A stretch of DNA of 64,000 nt, taken from the NCBI GenBank assembly GCA_012862575.1, contig BLSF01000030.1, forward strand, positions 251,584 through 315,583, read 5' to 3'. Positions 31,524 to 40,142 of this stretch are shown piece after piece (positions within the stretch are counted from its first letter, which is position 1; each line of letters starts with the position of its first letter). Below the pieces are notes generated by a model that searched no databases, was not told the origin of the DNA, and saw only the letters and a program-made list of their open reading frames with translations. The translations under genes and the position numbers were made by a program. The stretch comes from Parietichytrium sp. I65-24A. Its lineage: Eukaryota; Sar; Bigyra; Thraustochytrida; Thraustochytriidae.

Positions 31524-32330
31524 TTATGCAAAGGCTTTTGCGACGCCAACCAAGCCAAAGAGCAAAAAGAGCGCAGAACCGGCAAAAGCGAGCGATCTCT
31601 GCGATACCTTGGTCGCTATGAGTGCCCCACTAGCAACTGCCAAGGTGGAGCAAATTCCGTGGCCGATAAACCCGCCCAAACATACCCCAAAAGGGTTGTT
31701 TGACGCGGCCAGCGTGATCGTTGCAACCTGGCTTCTATCCCCCCATTCCGCAAAAAAGGTGAGGATGAACGTCTCCGCAAAGACTGGCGAGAGAATCGGT
31801 TCCACAAGAGCTCGAAGTTCTTTGGCGTCCCGGGGGAGCCTCGCTTCTTGAACGTATTCATCTACCTCTGGGGCGAGCTTCCAACCCCAAAAGCGTTTTG
31901 ATCTCCGAGATTGGGAGGTGTTCGATGATTGCGAGTGCGAGCTCGAGAGCCTTTTGGACCTTCTCGCGCTTTTGCGTAGCTGATGCTCGATCTCAGCGAC
32001 GTCGTCTTCGAGCCCAGCCCCGTCAGAGCTATATCCGATCCAGAAGAGCCGCGCGGCGAATACGAAAAACATGACCGTCGCAACACGCTGCGTGAGGACC
32101 GGCGACAACAGCTTGGGCACAAGCCAACCGAGAGAGGCCGACAGAATAGTCATGAGGTAGAGTGCCGCAATGGCGCCGGCAAGGACCTGTCCTTTTGGAT
32201 GCCTCATTGCGAGAATCGCAGCCATAATAAACGTTTCGTCTCCAAACTCCGACACGAGCGTCATTGCCAAAGACCGCCCTGTGGCTTTCCAAAAGCTGGC
32301 AGGCCCGCCCGCCTCTCCTACCGACTGCAT
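31524..32330 (-). CDS. GDT1: GDT1/TMEM165 (UPF0016) Golgi cation/proton transporter
   Basis: Golgi Ca2+/Mn2+ transporter of the UPF0016 family, needed for manganese supply to glycosyltransferases. It is 268 residues from ATG 32330 (MQSVGEAGG). The two signature motifs are present: EFGDET at about residues 28-33, where most members have Lys or Arg in place of the second Glu, and EWGDRS in the second half. Flanking sequences are typical (MAAILAMRHPKGQVLAGAIAALYLMTILSASLGW; VATITLAASNNPFGVCLGGFIGHGICSTLAV). A Ser/Arg-rich cytosolic loop divides the two three-helix halves. No signal peptide is visible at this start; an upstream exon cannot be excluded. The gene is divergent from the metacaspase. 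Confidence 0.9.
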   Translation of the reverse strand: MQSVGEAGGPASFWKATGRSLAMTLVSEFGDETFIMAAILAMRHPKGQVLAGAIAALYLMTILSASLGWLVPKLLSPVLTQRVATVMFFVFAARLFWIGYSSDGAGLEDDVAEIEHQLRKSARRSKRLSSSHSQSSNTSQSRRSKRFWGWKLAPEVDEYVQEARLPRDAKELRALVEPILSPVFAETFILTFFAEWGDRSQVATITLAASNNPFGVCLGGFIGHGICSTLAVASGALIATKVSQRSLAFAGSALFLLFGLVGVAKAFA

Positions 32331-33087
32331 TCTCCTGCGCTGAATTCGCCTTCGCCGTGCTTCGCAAGACCAGGGCACGCACTACTTGCCTCCACCACGC
32401 TGCTCCAAGTTCTGCGCTTCTTCAACGCGACTAAACAATGGAAACGAACATCCTGCATGTCCGGTACACACCATGACTCCGAGTCATGACTCGAAGTCGT
32501 CACTTTATCTACTTTATCTACTTCGAAGGTACAAGTTAGACTCATGATGACTTTAAATAACTTATAAAAAATGAAGATGAATTTGACGAAAACCCGCGCG
32601 GTCCAAGTTACAATCACTCGAGCAAACCGGGCAAACTGGCCGCCATTTGTTACGCAGGCGCAGTGCCGCCCACATGTTCACAACCATGTCCGTCGATGCA
32701 CGTCGATGAACGGCTCCGCCAGGGGCATATTTGCAATTACCTAAATACGTCAATACGATACGTTTCATATGCTGGTTGTCCGGTGGAGGAGTAGGCTGAG
32801 CGGTTAGTGGAAGAGGTAGGACTCGGAGCGCGGAGTCTCCGCGGGATATTGAGGAGGGGACAAGTGCAATGGTTGACTGTTAATGTGAGTGGAACATCGC
32901 GAGCACGGCCCACGCATGCACACGATGACAGACTGCGGCGGAAGAGAGACTCAAAACGCGTCGCGTCTAGGATTTTTGTAAGATCGTGCACCAACGGGAA
33001 AAAGTGGGCTTGGAATCAACTTTTGACGAGAAAAACATGACCAAACTAACATTCAAGATCAGCAAGCGACTATTTAACTAAATAATA

Positions 33088-33120
<33 letters not shown>

Positions 33121-33349
33121 CACACGTCTTACTCCGCGGCAGCTACTCTTGCGTTTGCGCAGGGAGAATAGTTGTGTGTCTACGCGATTGCGGACTGGCA
33201 GATTGGTAGCCGTACTAAGATGCCAGCCCATGCAAAAAGACCTTGCTGGTCACAACCCACATGGCACCAGATTCCAAACTCGCCGAGAGATCTATTGTCG
33301 GGGGGAGGTCTATCGCCTGGAGAAGCAAGGTCCGTGCAAGAGCCCGAAA
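32331..33349. promoter_or_regulatory. Divergent region between GDT1 and metacaspase
   Basis: About 1 kb. It holds a (GATT)n microsatellite at 33088-33120 and a possible in-frame 5' extension of the metacaspase from 33230 (ATG) that has no conserved content. No other gene supported. Confidence 0.4.
33088..33120. repeat. Tetranucleotide microsatellite (GATT)n
   Basis: About eight perfect copies of a 4-bp unit, some 230 nt before the preferred metacaspase start. A second short tract of the same unit is at about 30491-30515. Confidence 0.95.
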
Positions 33350-34591
33350 ATGAGCCAAGAGAACGTCGAGATTCCCGCGGAAGAGATCAAGGACGACAAT
33401 GTCGCGGAGCCCAAGGCCGAAGGCGGCGAGGTGCCTCAGGAACAGGAGCAGGAGCCGATAGAGTCCAAAGCGATCGAGAGGCCAGATGTGCAGATCGCCC
33501 AATCCGTGGGTACGCCGCGGGGAATCATCGACTCAAGGCTGCGAGAAGAAGCCAACATTATCATGCCTGCGAAGGTTTTTCTCGTGAGCGGCTGCCAAGA
33601 TCATCAAACTTCTGCTGATGTGAGCAACACCGGGGGAATTCGTCCAGCAAGCATGGGAATGACTGGCGGTGCCTGTACAGCCGCATTTCTAAACGTGTTT
33701 GATCAAAAGAGCCGCACTCCTGATAGCCCGGCCAAGATTTGGGGGGACGTCGTCGTGGAGCTGCGAAATAAGATGAAAGAGCACAGCTTGCAGCAAGTTC
33801 CGCAGCTCAGCTGCACCAAGCAGCTTGCGCTTGATGAAAAGGTCCAACTCCTTCACCCAGAGTCAGACTCGAAGAGTACAAAGCGCGCTCTTCTAATCGG
33901 AATCAACTACATTCGCGCGGCTGAAGACATGCGGCTTGGGGGCTGTGTGAATGATGCACTTGAAATGCGCAAGTTTCTGGAGAAGGAAGGATTTACAGAG
34001 TTCATGATGCTCTTGGAAGAAGATGGAGATATGGAGCCAACACGAGATAATATCTTGAAAGGGTTTCGATGGGTCACAGAAAACGTGTCTGAGAATGGCA
34101 GTTGCTTTGTTCACTACTCTGGCCACGGGTAAGTTTTTCAAATGGGTGTTTTAGTTTTCAATCCTTGAGCAGCGGAAGCTGACATTCTTGCGTGTATTTT
34201 CTATAGATCTCAGGTTCAGGACGTTGGGGGAGACGAGGCAGATCGCTCTGATGAATGCATCATTCCGTCAGATTACTTTGAGAATAACTCGGTGATCACA
34301 GATGACGAGATATGTCGGCAGCTGGTCATGCCGATGCATGCAACTAGTCAGTTGACCTGCCTTTTTGATTGCTGTCACTCAGGAACCATGTTAGATTTGC
34401 CGTATTCTGCGACATTCGGCGGCGAGCTTCACATGAACCGCGAGCTACCTGCCAACCAGGAGTTTAGCCTTAAAAGATACCTGAACCTCGGAAAAGAGCT
34501 GGTGGACTCGGCTTATGACTCTCTCACTGGGGGGCTCAAGAATCTCGCGGACTTTGTTCGAGGCTTTGGGGGCGTCGTCCCAGGGCTGTGA
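33350..34591 (+). CDS. Type III metacaspase (p10-like region before p20)
   Basis: Caspase-fold cysteine protease of the metacaspase family (Arg/Lys-specific, usually Ca2+-dependent). Exon 1 33350-34128, intron 34129-34206 (78 nt, gtaagt to ttctatag), exon 2 34207-34591; 387 residues. After an acidic N-terminus, residues about 70-170 hold what is normally the C-terminal p10 part (KVFLVSGCQDHQTSADV, GGACTAAFL, QVPQLS). The p20 part follows at about 180-330: KRALLIGINY, LGGCVNDALEM, catalytic His259 in HYSGHGSQVQD and catalytic Cys316 in FDCCHSG. The protein ends soon after p20, with no second p10. This order is the type III architecture described from algae with secondary plastids. The splice restores the conserved SGHGSQ motif. 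An in-frame ATG at 33230 would add 40 unconserved residues. Confidence 0.93.
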
Positions 34592-34663
34592 GCCGGGGGA
34601 GCAGCGCATTGCGACTCATCTTTTGTTGTACCATATGTAACTCACAACTTTTAATTAGAATGT

Positions 34664-35050
34664 CTAATCGTTGCATCCACTTGCGTCGGTCATCTCAGGT
34701 ATTTCCATCCTCATTGAACCGTTCGTTGAGCTTCTTTTTCGTAACGTGCGATTGCGCAAAGGCACATTTCGAGCCCCGCGACCTGCGCTTTTGTGCATTG
34801 TGCTTCCTGGCTTTGTTAGCATTCCAGCCCCGCGACCTGCGCTTTTGTGCATTGTGCTTCCTGGCTTTGTTAGCATTCCAGGTTCATGTCCCCAATCCTT
34901 CCAGCTGCTCTCAATCACAGTCAGTTGAACGCTCGTCAGCAGCGCGGCAAAGGGGTCTGCGAATTTGCGAATTGTGGAAGCCTCCCAAATAGATTCCAAA
35001 ACAAGCAGCCCTCCATCTCCGCAGGAACCCGCCAGGAAGAATGCATGCAT
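34664..35050 (-). CDS. Hypothetical 128-residue ORF with an in-frame 18-residue duplication
   Basis: ATG 35050 (MHAFFLAGSCGDGG) opens a frame to 34664. The first 55 residues look protein-like (FADPFAALLTSVQLTVIESS) and are followed by a basic, Ser/Arg-rich C-terminus containing two tandem copies of GMLTKPGSTMHKSAGRGA. A second frame in the same DNA is strongly Lys/Arg-rich (KARKHNAQKRRSRG, ending KKKLNERFNEDGNT). It could be the real reading if splicing at gctaacaaagccag occurs. No family recognised; either or neither frame may be used. Confidence 0.25.
   Translation of the reverse strand: MHAFFLAGSCGDGGLLVLESIWEASTIRKFADPFAALLTSVQLTVIESSWKDWGHEPGMLTKPGSTMHKSAGRGAGMLTKPGSTMHKSAGRGARNVPLRNRTLRKRSSTNGSMRMEIPEMTDASGCND
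34772..34881. repeat. 54-bp direct tandem duplication (two copies)
   Basis: Two essentially identical 54-bp copies, 34772-34825 and 34826-34879, starting agccccgcgacctgcgc. The length is a multiple of three. On the minus strand each copy contains gctaac followed by aaagccag, which looks like a branch point plus 3' splice site. Confidence 0.95.
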
Positions 35051-35323
35051 CGTCGAGGAGATACGTTCATTTCAATTCCAACTTGAACTTGAATTTGATT
35101 GATCAAGAGAGAATGAGAATGATAGAATCAAATAGCAATCTCCCATTTCGGAACCCAAGTCAGCGGCCTCACGCGTACCGCGCGTACCGGAAAAGCTTGC
35201 GAGTACTGTTACCGCGGTGTGCTCGCGCACAGACCATTGGTCCTCGCTGCCAGTCATAAGACAGAGAAAGAAGCAAAGAGAGAGAGAGAGAGAGAGAGAA
35301 GGGATCGGGATTGGGGATTCGGG

Positions 35324-36007
35324 ATGGGGGCGCGTCCCAGCCGCGCAGTTGTGTCGAGCTCTGCGGCGTCAGAGGCGCTGGCCACGCGGCTGAATCTCTC
35401 CGCCGGCGCGGTGGAGGCGTACTTTGTCGGCGCGGCGAACGATGGCAGCGCGACGCGGCCGTCGCGCATGAGCCTTCGAGCCTTCAGGCGCGAGTTTGCT
35501 TCGCCCTTCTTCGAGCTGGGCGCGTTAGTGGAGTCCAGATTCTGCGCTGTGCTGGGCTGCGAAGAGCAGAGCGCGGACCAGTCGGAGGGAACGGCGCAGG
35601 AATCTTCCGACCACGCGGGCATTGGCCTGGATCAGTTCGTGTGCGCGGTGTACTTGTTCGCGTGTGCCAGCGAAGAAGAGCGACTTCGGCTGCTCTTCGC
35701 CATGTTCGACGTGCACGGCGCGGGATACGTCCGCAGGAAGGAGTTCCGCGCCATGGCACTGGCGCTGCTGAAAGGCGGCTGCGAATCCGCGCCAGCGGGA
35801 CTCGAGACCGAGTTCGCGCCGCTCGAAAAGGCCATGACGGACGCGGCTATGCAGCTGTACGATGCCAACCGCGACGGTAAACTGGCGTTCGAGGAGTGGT
35901 GCGTCTATGCCAGGGAGGACGAATGTGTCTCCGCGTGCCTGCACGCACTCAGCGAGGGCACCGGCGTTGTGGAGAGGATACGGCGCATGGAGAGCGAGGC
36001 TGGTTGA
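35324..36007 (+). CDS. EF-hand calcium-binding protein with N-myristoylation signal
   Basis: Calcium sensor-like protein, 227 residues, single exon. The N-terminus MGARPSR fits the N-myristoylation consensus (Gly2, Ser6). One canonical EF-hand loop is at about residues 180-191 (DANRDGKLAFEE). A degenerate one lies near 129-140 (DVHGAGYVRRKE), preceded by an LLFAMFD helix, so Ca2+ binding probably rests mainly on the last loop. The overall pattern recalls calcineurin B/NCS-type sensors, or the N-terminal half of TLDC1/MEAK7-like proteins, but no TLDc domain follows. GC content is higher than in neighbours. Partner unknown. Confidence 0.8.
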   Translation: MGARPSRAVVSSSAASEALATRLNLSAGAVEAYFVGAANDGSATRPSRMSLRAFRREFASPFFELGALVESRFCAVLGCEEQSADQSEGTAQESSDHAGIGLDQFVCAVYLFACASEEERLRLLFAMFDVHGAGYVRRKEFRAMALALLKGGCESAPAGLETEFAPLEKAMTDAAMQLYDANRDGKLAFEEWCVYAREDECVSACLHALSEGTGVVERIRRMESEAG

Positions 36008-36373
36008 TCCGTTGAGAACGTTATCCATCTTTTCGTCTAATAACCCAGAGCCCTCTCGCACATTTGTTCTTGACAGCATCTCGTCACCGCATGGAGTCAT
36101 TTGAGGCTTCTGAACACCACAAGCACGGAAAAGGACAGCTCTTTTCACGCTCTACAGAGCCATTTCTGTTTCCTCTACTTCCTTGCACTGGTACCTTTAT
36201 TGCTTCCTTTTGTCTCACCGCCGAAACGACGGATAGAAAAACCAAAGTCGGCAAAAAAGAAACAGATAGACCACGACGCCGCTGTATGTTCTATAATAGA
36301 AGTTCAAAAAAAATGAATAACATTCTGTTCTATTACACTTACAAACACACACACAAATTCTAAAGGTTTCTGC
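36008..36373. other. Convergent 3' region between EF-hand gene and HDAC
   Basis: 366 nt, becoming AT-rich to the right, with A-rich runs and a (CACA)n stretch near 36345-36357. No coding feature. Confidence 0.5.
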
Positions 36374-37657
36374 TCATGGGCTGTCGCCCAGTGCTGACCA
36401 GTACGGCCTGTGAGCCTCAATGGTCTGCGCAATACTGGTCAACGCGCCTTGCTTTATTGGCGCCTTGCGCAGGTCCGCCTCAAAGGCGTCCAGCTCGGCG
36501 CAGTTCTCGCCACATAGTGTGGCCACACAGGCAGCCATCGACGCGCCTAGTGCCGGGAGATAATACCCTCCCTCCAGGACTACCACAACTTTACCACCGG
36601 CCAAAGACTGCAACTTGCGTGTGAGAAGCGCATAGCCCATCGGCGTGAGGCAACACCCGCCCATGGGGTCGCCTTGCGCCGCGTCAAAGCCTGCGGAAAC
36701 GATGACCAAGTCAGGGCTGAACTGCTGGGCGATAGGCAGGAGCACTCGCTCCCAGGCCGCAAGGTACTCTGCGTCGCCAAAGCCTTTCCCGTTCCACGCC
36801 ACATTCACGTTGGTGCCGGCCGCCGCGCCCCGGCCGACCACCCCCGCCGCGGCCTGCTCCAGCGCCGGATAGAACCCGCCGCAGTCAAATCTGTGCACCG
36901 AAAAACACAGCACGTCCGCATCTTCCAAAAACGCGTTCTGCGTTCCATTGCCGTGGTGCACATCCCAGTCTACGATTGCCACTTTTCCGGCCCTTTTCGC
37001 CTTCACAACCGCTCCTGCCTCTCCCGCAGCGCTAGCGTTCAAGTTGACGTCCAAGTTTGCATCGGTGCTGACGCTGGTGTCGCTGCTCCCTCTACCACTG
37101 ACGTAGACATTCGCGCCGTCACCGGTGCCGATGTCCATATTTTCGTCGGAGTCGCGCGCGAGCTGCTTCAGCACGGCTCTTGCGCAGACCGCAACGTTGT
37201 TGATCACGCAGAACCCTTGCGCAGCAGACCTCTCCGCGTGGTGCCCAGGCGGCCTCACCGCCGCCACCGCACACCTGAACTGTCCTTTGCACACGGCCAG
37301 CGCCGCCTCCACGCTCGCGCCCGCGGCCAGCACCGCGCACCGCACCGTGTGCTCGTTAAAGTACACGTCCTCCTCCAGCTCCTCCAGCTCCTCCTGCTCG
37401 CGCGCGAGCGAGTCCCCGCGCCTGGCGAGCCGCCGCAGGTACGCTCGCGAGTGCACTGCGGCCAGCTCCTCTTGCGACGCCGGCCTCGGCTCGATCCTCG
37501 CCAGGTCGAAGCGCTCCAGCGCGGACAGCACACACTTGAGCCGCGCCGGGCTCTCCGGGTGTCCGCGACGCTCGTGCAGCTGCAGCTCCGCGCTCGTGCA
37601 CAGGCACACACTCCCTAGTTCGCCTGCGCGCCACGCCATGCCAGCCATGCCAGCCAT
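36374..37657 (-). CDS. Histone deacetylase, class II-like (HDAC6/10/Hda1 group)
   Basis: Zn2+-dependent protein deacetylase, 427 residues, one deacetylase domain almost from the start. Typical elements: LHERRGHPESPARL near the N-terminus; RPPGHHAERSAAQGFCVINN at about residue 135; VDWDVHHGNGTQNAF at about 228-240 with the metal-binding Asp/His; SVHRFDCGGFYP; SAGFDAAQGDPMGG; and LEGGYYLPALG. Between the NN motif and the catalytic DWDVHHGNGT there is an extra Asp/Asn/Ser/Gly-rich insert of about 55 residues (roughly 167-222). Three in-frame ATGs (37657, 37648, 37639) are produced by a 9-bp repeat; I take the first. The gene lies in GC-rich DNA beside a repeat cluster. Confidence 0.92.
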   Translation of the reverse strand: MAGMAGMAWRAGELGSVCLCTSAELQLHERRGHPESPARLKCVLSALERFDLARIEPRPASQEELAAVHSRAYLRRLARRGDSLAREQEELEELEEDVYFNEHTVRCAVLAAGASVEAALAVCKGQFRCAVAAVRPPGHHAERSAAQGFCVINNVAVCARAVLKQLARDSDENMDIGTGDGANVYVSGRGSSDTSVSTDANLDVNLNASAAGEAGAVVKAKRAGKVAIVDWDVHHGNGTQNAFLEDADVLCFSVHRFDCGGFYPALEQAAAGVVGRGAAAGTNVNVAWNGKGFGDAEYLAAWERVLLPIAQQFSPDLVIVSAGFDAAQGDPMGGCCLTPMGYALLTRKLQSLAGGKVVVVLEGGYYLPALGASMAACVATLCGENCAELDAFEADLRKAPIKQGALTSIAQTIEAHRPYWSALGDSP

Positions 37658-37660
37658 GCC
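37637..37660. repeat. 9-bp repeat carrying the HDAC start codon
   Basis: Three copies of a 9-bp unit (CCATGCCAG on the plus strand) place three in-frame ATG codons nine bases apart at the start of the HDAC gene (MAGMAGMAW). Unit number directly changes the N-terminus. Confidence 0.85.
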
Positions 37661-37765
37661 CGACACGCAAGCGCGGACGCCAAATGCGGCTTCCGCTGGC
37701 GGCACCAAGCGCCGAGAGTTGCCCGCTTCGGCGGACGCTCGACCGAGATTGGGGTCTGGTCACCC

Positions 37766-37848
37766 GAGCCACGAGCCTTGAGCCTTGAGCCTTGAGTCGC
37801 GACCCACGATGCACAATGCACAATGCACAATGCACAATGCACAATGCA
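37766..37848. repeat. Two adjacent heptanucleotide arrays (GAGCCTT)n and (ATGCACA)n
   Basis: The first array has about four copies and the second nearly six, separated by about 10 nt. Both units are 7 bp but unrelated in sequence. Confidence 0.9.
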
Positions 37849-38185
37849 CGATGCGCCCACCACCTCGGACAAAAACGCGCAGCGGAGAACGCCGATGGCG
37901 CCGATGGCGCCAGCAGCAGCAGTGGCGTAATAGTAGCAATGGAGCAATGGCAGCAATAGGAGCAACAGTGCCATCAACGCTCGCGGGTAGGTTGCGTAGG
38001 TTGCGTGGGTGTGAGCAAGGTTGCTGGGTTGCAAGATGTTGCAAGATGTTGCTAGTGTTGCAAGAGGGCTAGAGGTGCCGGTATTCACTGTCAGTACACA
38101 TGGGAGACGCAAGAGAAGACTTCTGTTTGATGAGATCGCTGCGCGCGATGCAAATGATGCAAGTGATGCGCCGTTCCTGCGTCCA

Positions 38186-38216
38186 AGGTGTCCAGGGTGT
38201 CCAGGGTGTCCAGGGC
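38186..38216. repeat. Nonanucleotide repeat (GGTGTCCAG)
   Basis: Three near-perfect copies of a 9-bp unit within the repeat-rich region upstream of the HDAC gene. Confidence 0.85.
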
Positions 38217-38440
38217 ATGGTTGGCCTGAGTGCAAGTGGAGACTGGCGAAAAGTGGATGGGAGCTGCCATGGGCGAGTAGGGTAAGGTAGATGCCAAAAT
38301 GCCAAGAGTCAGTTTACTTTAGAAGGAAGGAGCTGTGGGCAGAGAATAACAAATTGCGGGCAGATAGAAAAGAAAGAAAGGTACAAGGGCGCCGAGCCAA
38401 CGGCGGGGCTCTCAGTAGACGAGGACGAGGACGAACACGT

Positions 38441-39384
38441 TCAGAAGCGTGAGGCAGAGCCGAGACGGACCAGCGCGAAGATACTCATGACGCACAGCAG
38501 CAACCCTGGGAGAGACAAGAGACGCGAAGGTCCGAACTTGAACCTGTTTTCTAGCTCGAAGACGATCTTGCCAGTCTCGGCTTTGAGGTGCTCCAGAGAG
38601 CTGTCGTTCCAAATGACAAAGTTGGCCATCTCCGCCTTCTCTTTGACCGGGATCTGGGAGTTAATTCTGTCCATGGCCAATTCTCGCGAAAGGCCGTCGC
38701 GCTTTTCGATGCGCTCAAGCTGATGCTCCATTGTTGCAGCGACCACGATCACCACTGAGCATATATGCAGCAAAGTTTTCGTCTCGTATAACGTGGGTGC
38801 TGCGGGGATACGACGATTTTCATTGTTGATTGATTGGACAAGGCACATTTCGGTTAAGTTTCCGTCAGCAACTCCTCAGCGGCAAGCACAATCTGCTCTG
38901 GGGCACAATGACTTACCGTCAACCACCACGATTGGGGTACCGATCCCAAAATGATATGTGATCTCCCTCATAATTGCTTTAAATATCTCTGGGCCGGTGA
39001 TTCCCGACAGCTTCTTCCGCAGCGCCTCATCTTTGAAAATGATCTCCCCGAGCTTGGCCCTGTTGATCCCGCTGCCATCGTCCAAAATGACATCCGGGCC
39101 GAACTCCTTCGCAATTTTAAAGAATGCAGGCTTGCCCGGCTCCACCACCTGCCTGGCGATCACATCACAGTCCACCACCGGTATGCCCCGGTCCAGCAGC
39201 AGCTTGCTCACCGTGGATTTGCCGCACGCAATCCCCTGCATCAGGCCATCATCCCCCAAGTCAGTCAGCGCCACGAAACTGAAACTACTACTACACGCCC
39301 CACCAAACCTCGTTCACCAACGCAGACAAACGCAGAAACAATACGCGGAAAACTTACCCCGGTCAGACCAACTATACGAGTCAT
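38441..39384 (-). CDS. COAE: Dephospho-CoA kinase (CoaE/Cab5)
   Basis: Phosphorylates dephospho-CoA on the 3'-OH of ribose, the last step of coenzyme A synthesis. Three exons: 39384-39358 (only 27 nt, MTRIVGLTG), 39235-38917 and 38799-38441. Introns are 39357-39236 (gtaagt to atgcag) and 38916-38800 (gtaagt to ccgcag). The spliced protein is 234 residues. The first junction rebuilds the P-loop as GLTGGIACGKST and the second rebuilds DAPTLYET. VVDCDVIARQVVEPG, ITGPEIF and VVAATMEHQLERIEKRDGLSRELAMDRINSQ are family hallmarks. A C-terminal hydrophobic helix (LLSLPGLLLCVMSIFALV) suggests a membrane tail anchor, as in some eukaryotic members. Confidence 0.92.
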
Positions 39385-40142
39385 CTCCCTGACACCGCAC
39401 TCACAACCACAACTCTCAACTCTCACAACTCTCACAACTCTTCTCTATTCGCCTCTCTTTCCTTCTCTCACTCACACACACACTCTCTCTCTCTCGCACG
39501 CTCCACTCTCTCCTTCTTCGACGCTGTCAGTTGTGAGTTGTGAGTTGAAACAGAGTGGACAAAGGTCCAAAGCCAAACAAAACCAAACAAAACCAAACAA
39601 AACATAACAAAACATAACAAAAGAGACGAAAACAATCGAGTTGCGGGGGCTTAGCCAGACGATTAATCATTTTATTATTGATGTCTCTAGGTATTCAATT
39701 ATGCGTAGTATTAAGGTGGGAGGGCGCTACGAAAGACTATGTGGTACGCGTATTGAGGGCGGCCAAAGGGTTAGTGTAATTATGCAACTTCTAGACTCAC
39801 GCACACACTATCGCGGGGCAGTACCACTTGAATAGGCGGAACTACATCCAGATGGACCGTAATTGATATCGCTATATACGCCTATGAGGCTTTTCCTTTC
39901 AGCCGTGTACGTACGACCTTGTATTACCACACTCTCTAGCTAAATACTAGGATATAGCACCAATTACTCCAGCGCGACGACTCCAAGTCTGGTAAGATGG
40001 CACAGCAAGTAAATACACGTGGTCTTGAAAGATAGGTGCAGAAACATGCGAAAGGGGCAGTCAGTCCCCGAGGACCCCCAGCGCGTACGTGTGTGTACGT
40101 ACTAGCGTAGTAGCTCCCGTGTGTAGCGTGTAGACTGGCGCT
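39385..40142. promoter_or_regulatory. Divergent region between dephospho-CoA kinase and CysRS
   Basis: About 760 nt. Short CT/CA tracts and an ACTCTCACA-type repeat lie at 39400-39500, a decamer array (CCAAACAAAA, then CATAACAAAA) at about 39574-39622, and gtgtgtacgtacgta-like sequence at 40085-40105, close to the CysRS ATG. No gene supported. Confidence 0.4.

Larger units (their letters stand above)
34592..35323. other. Region between metacaspase and EF-hand gene
   Basis: Holds a 54-bp tandem duplication and a weak minus-strand ORF, both listed separately. At 35165-35220 a cluster cgcgtaccgcgcgtaccgg and gagtactgttaccgcgg resembles promoter-side motifs elsewhere. An (AG)n run at 35279-35299 lies in the presumed 5' UTR of the EF-hand gene. 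Confidence 0.4.
37658..38440. other. Repeat-rich region upstream of HDAC
   Basis: A dense series of short tandem arrays: GAGCCTT (about 37766-37798), ATGCACA (37809-37848), TGTTGCAAGA-like (about 38016-38050) and GGTGTCCAG (38186-38216). Motif TATTCACTGTCAGTA is at 38082-38096. Several frames up to 200 codons cross these repeats on both strands and are artefacts of them. Confidence 0.6.

Noticed and set aside
31524-32330. Glu in place of Lys/Arg in the first ExGD(K/R)T motif of GDT1
   Set aside because: I recall plant Golgi members of UPF0016 with the same GDET form, so it is probably a normal subfamily variant rather than a novelty.
37615-38235. 206-codon minus ORF upstream of HDAC
   Set aside because: It is built from heptamer and nonamer tandem repeats (periodic CIVHCAL-type peptides) and is not conserved.
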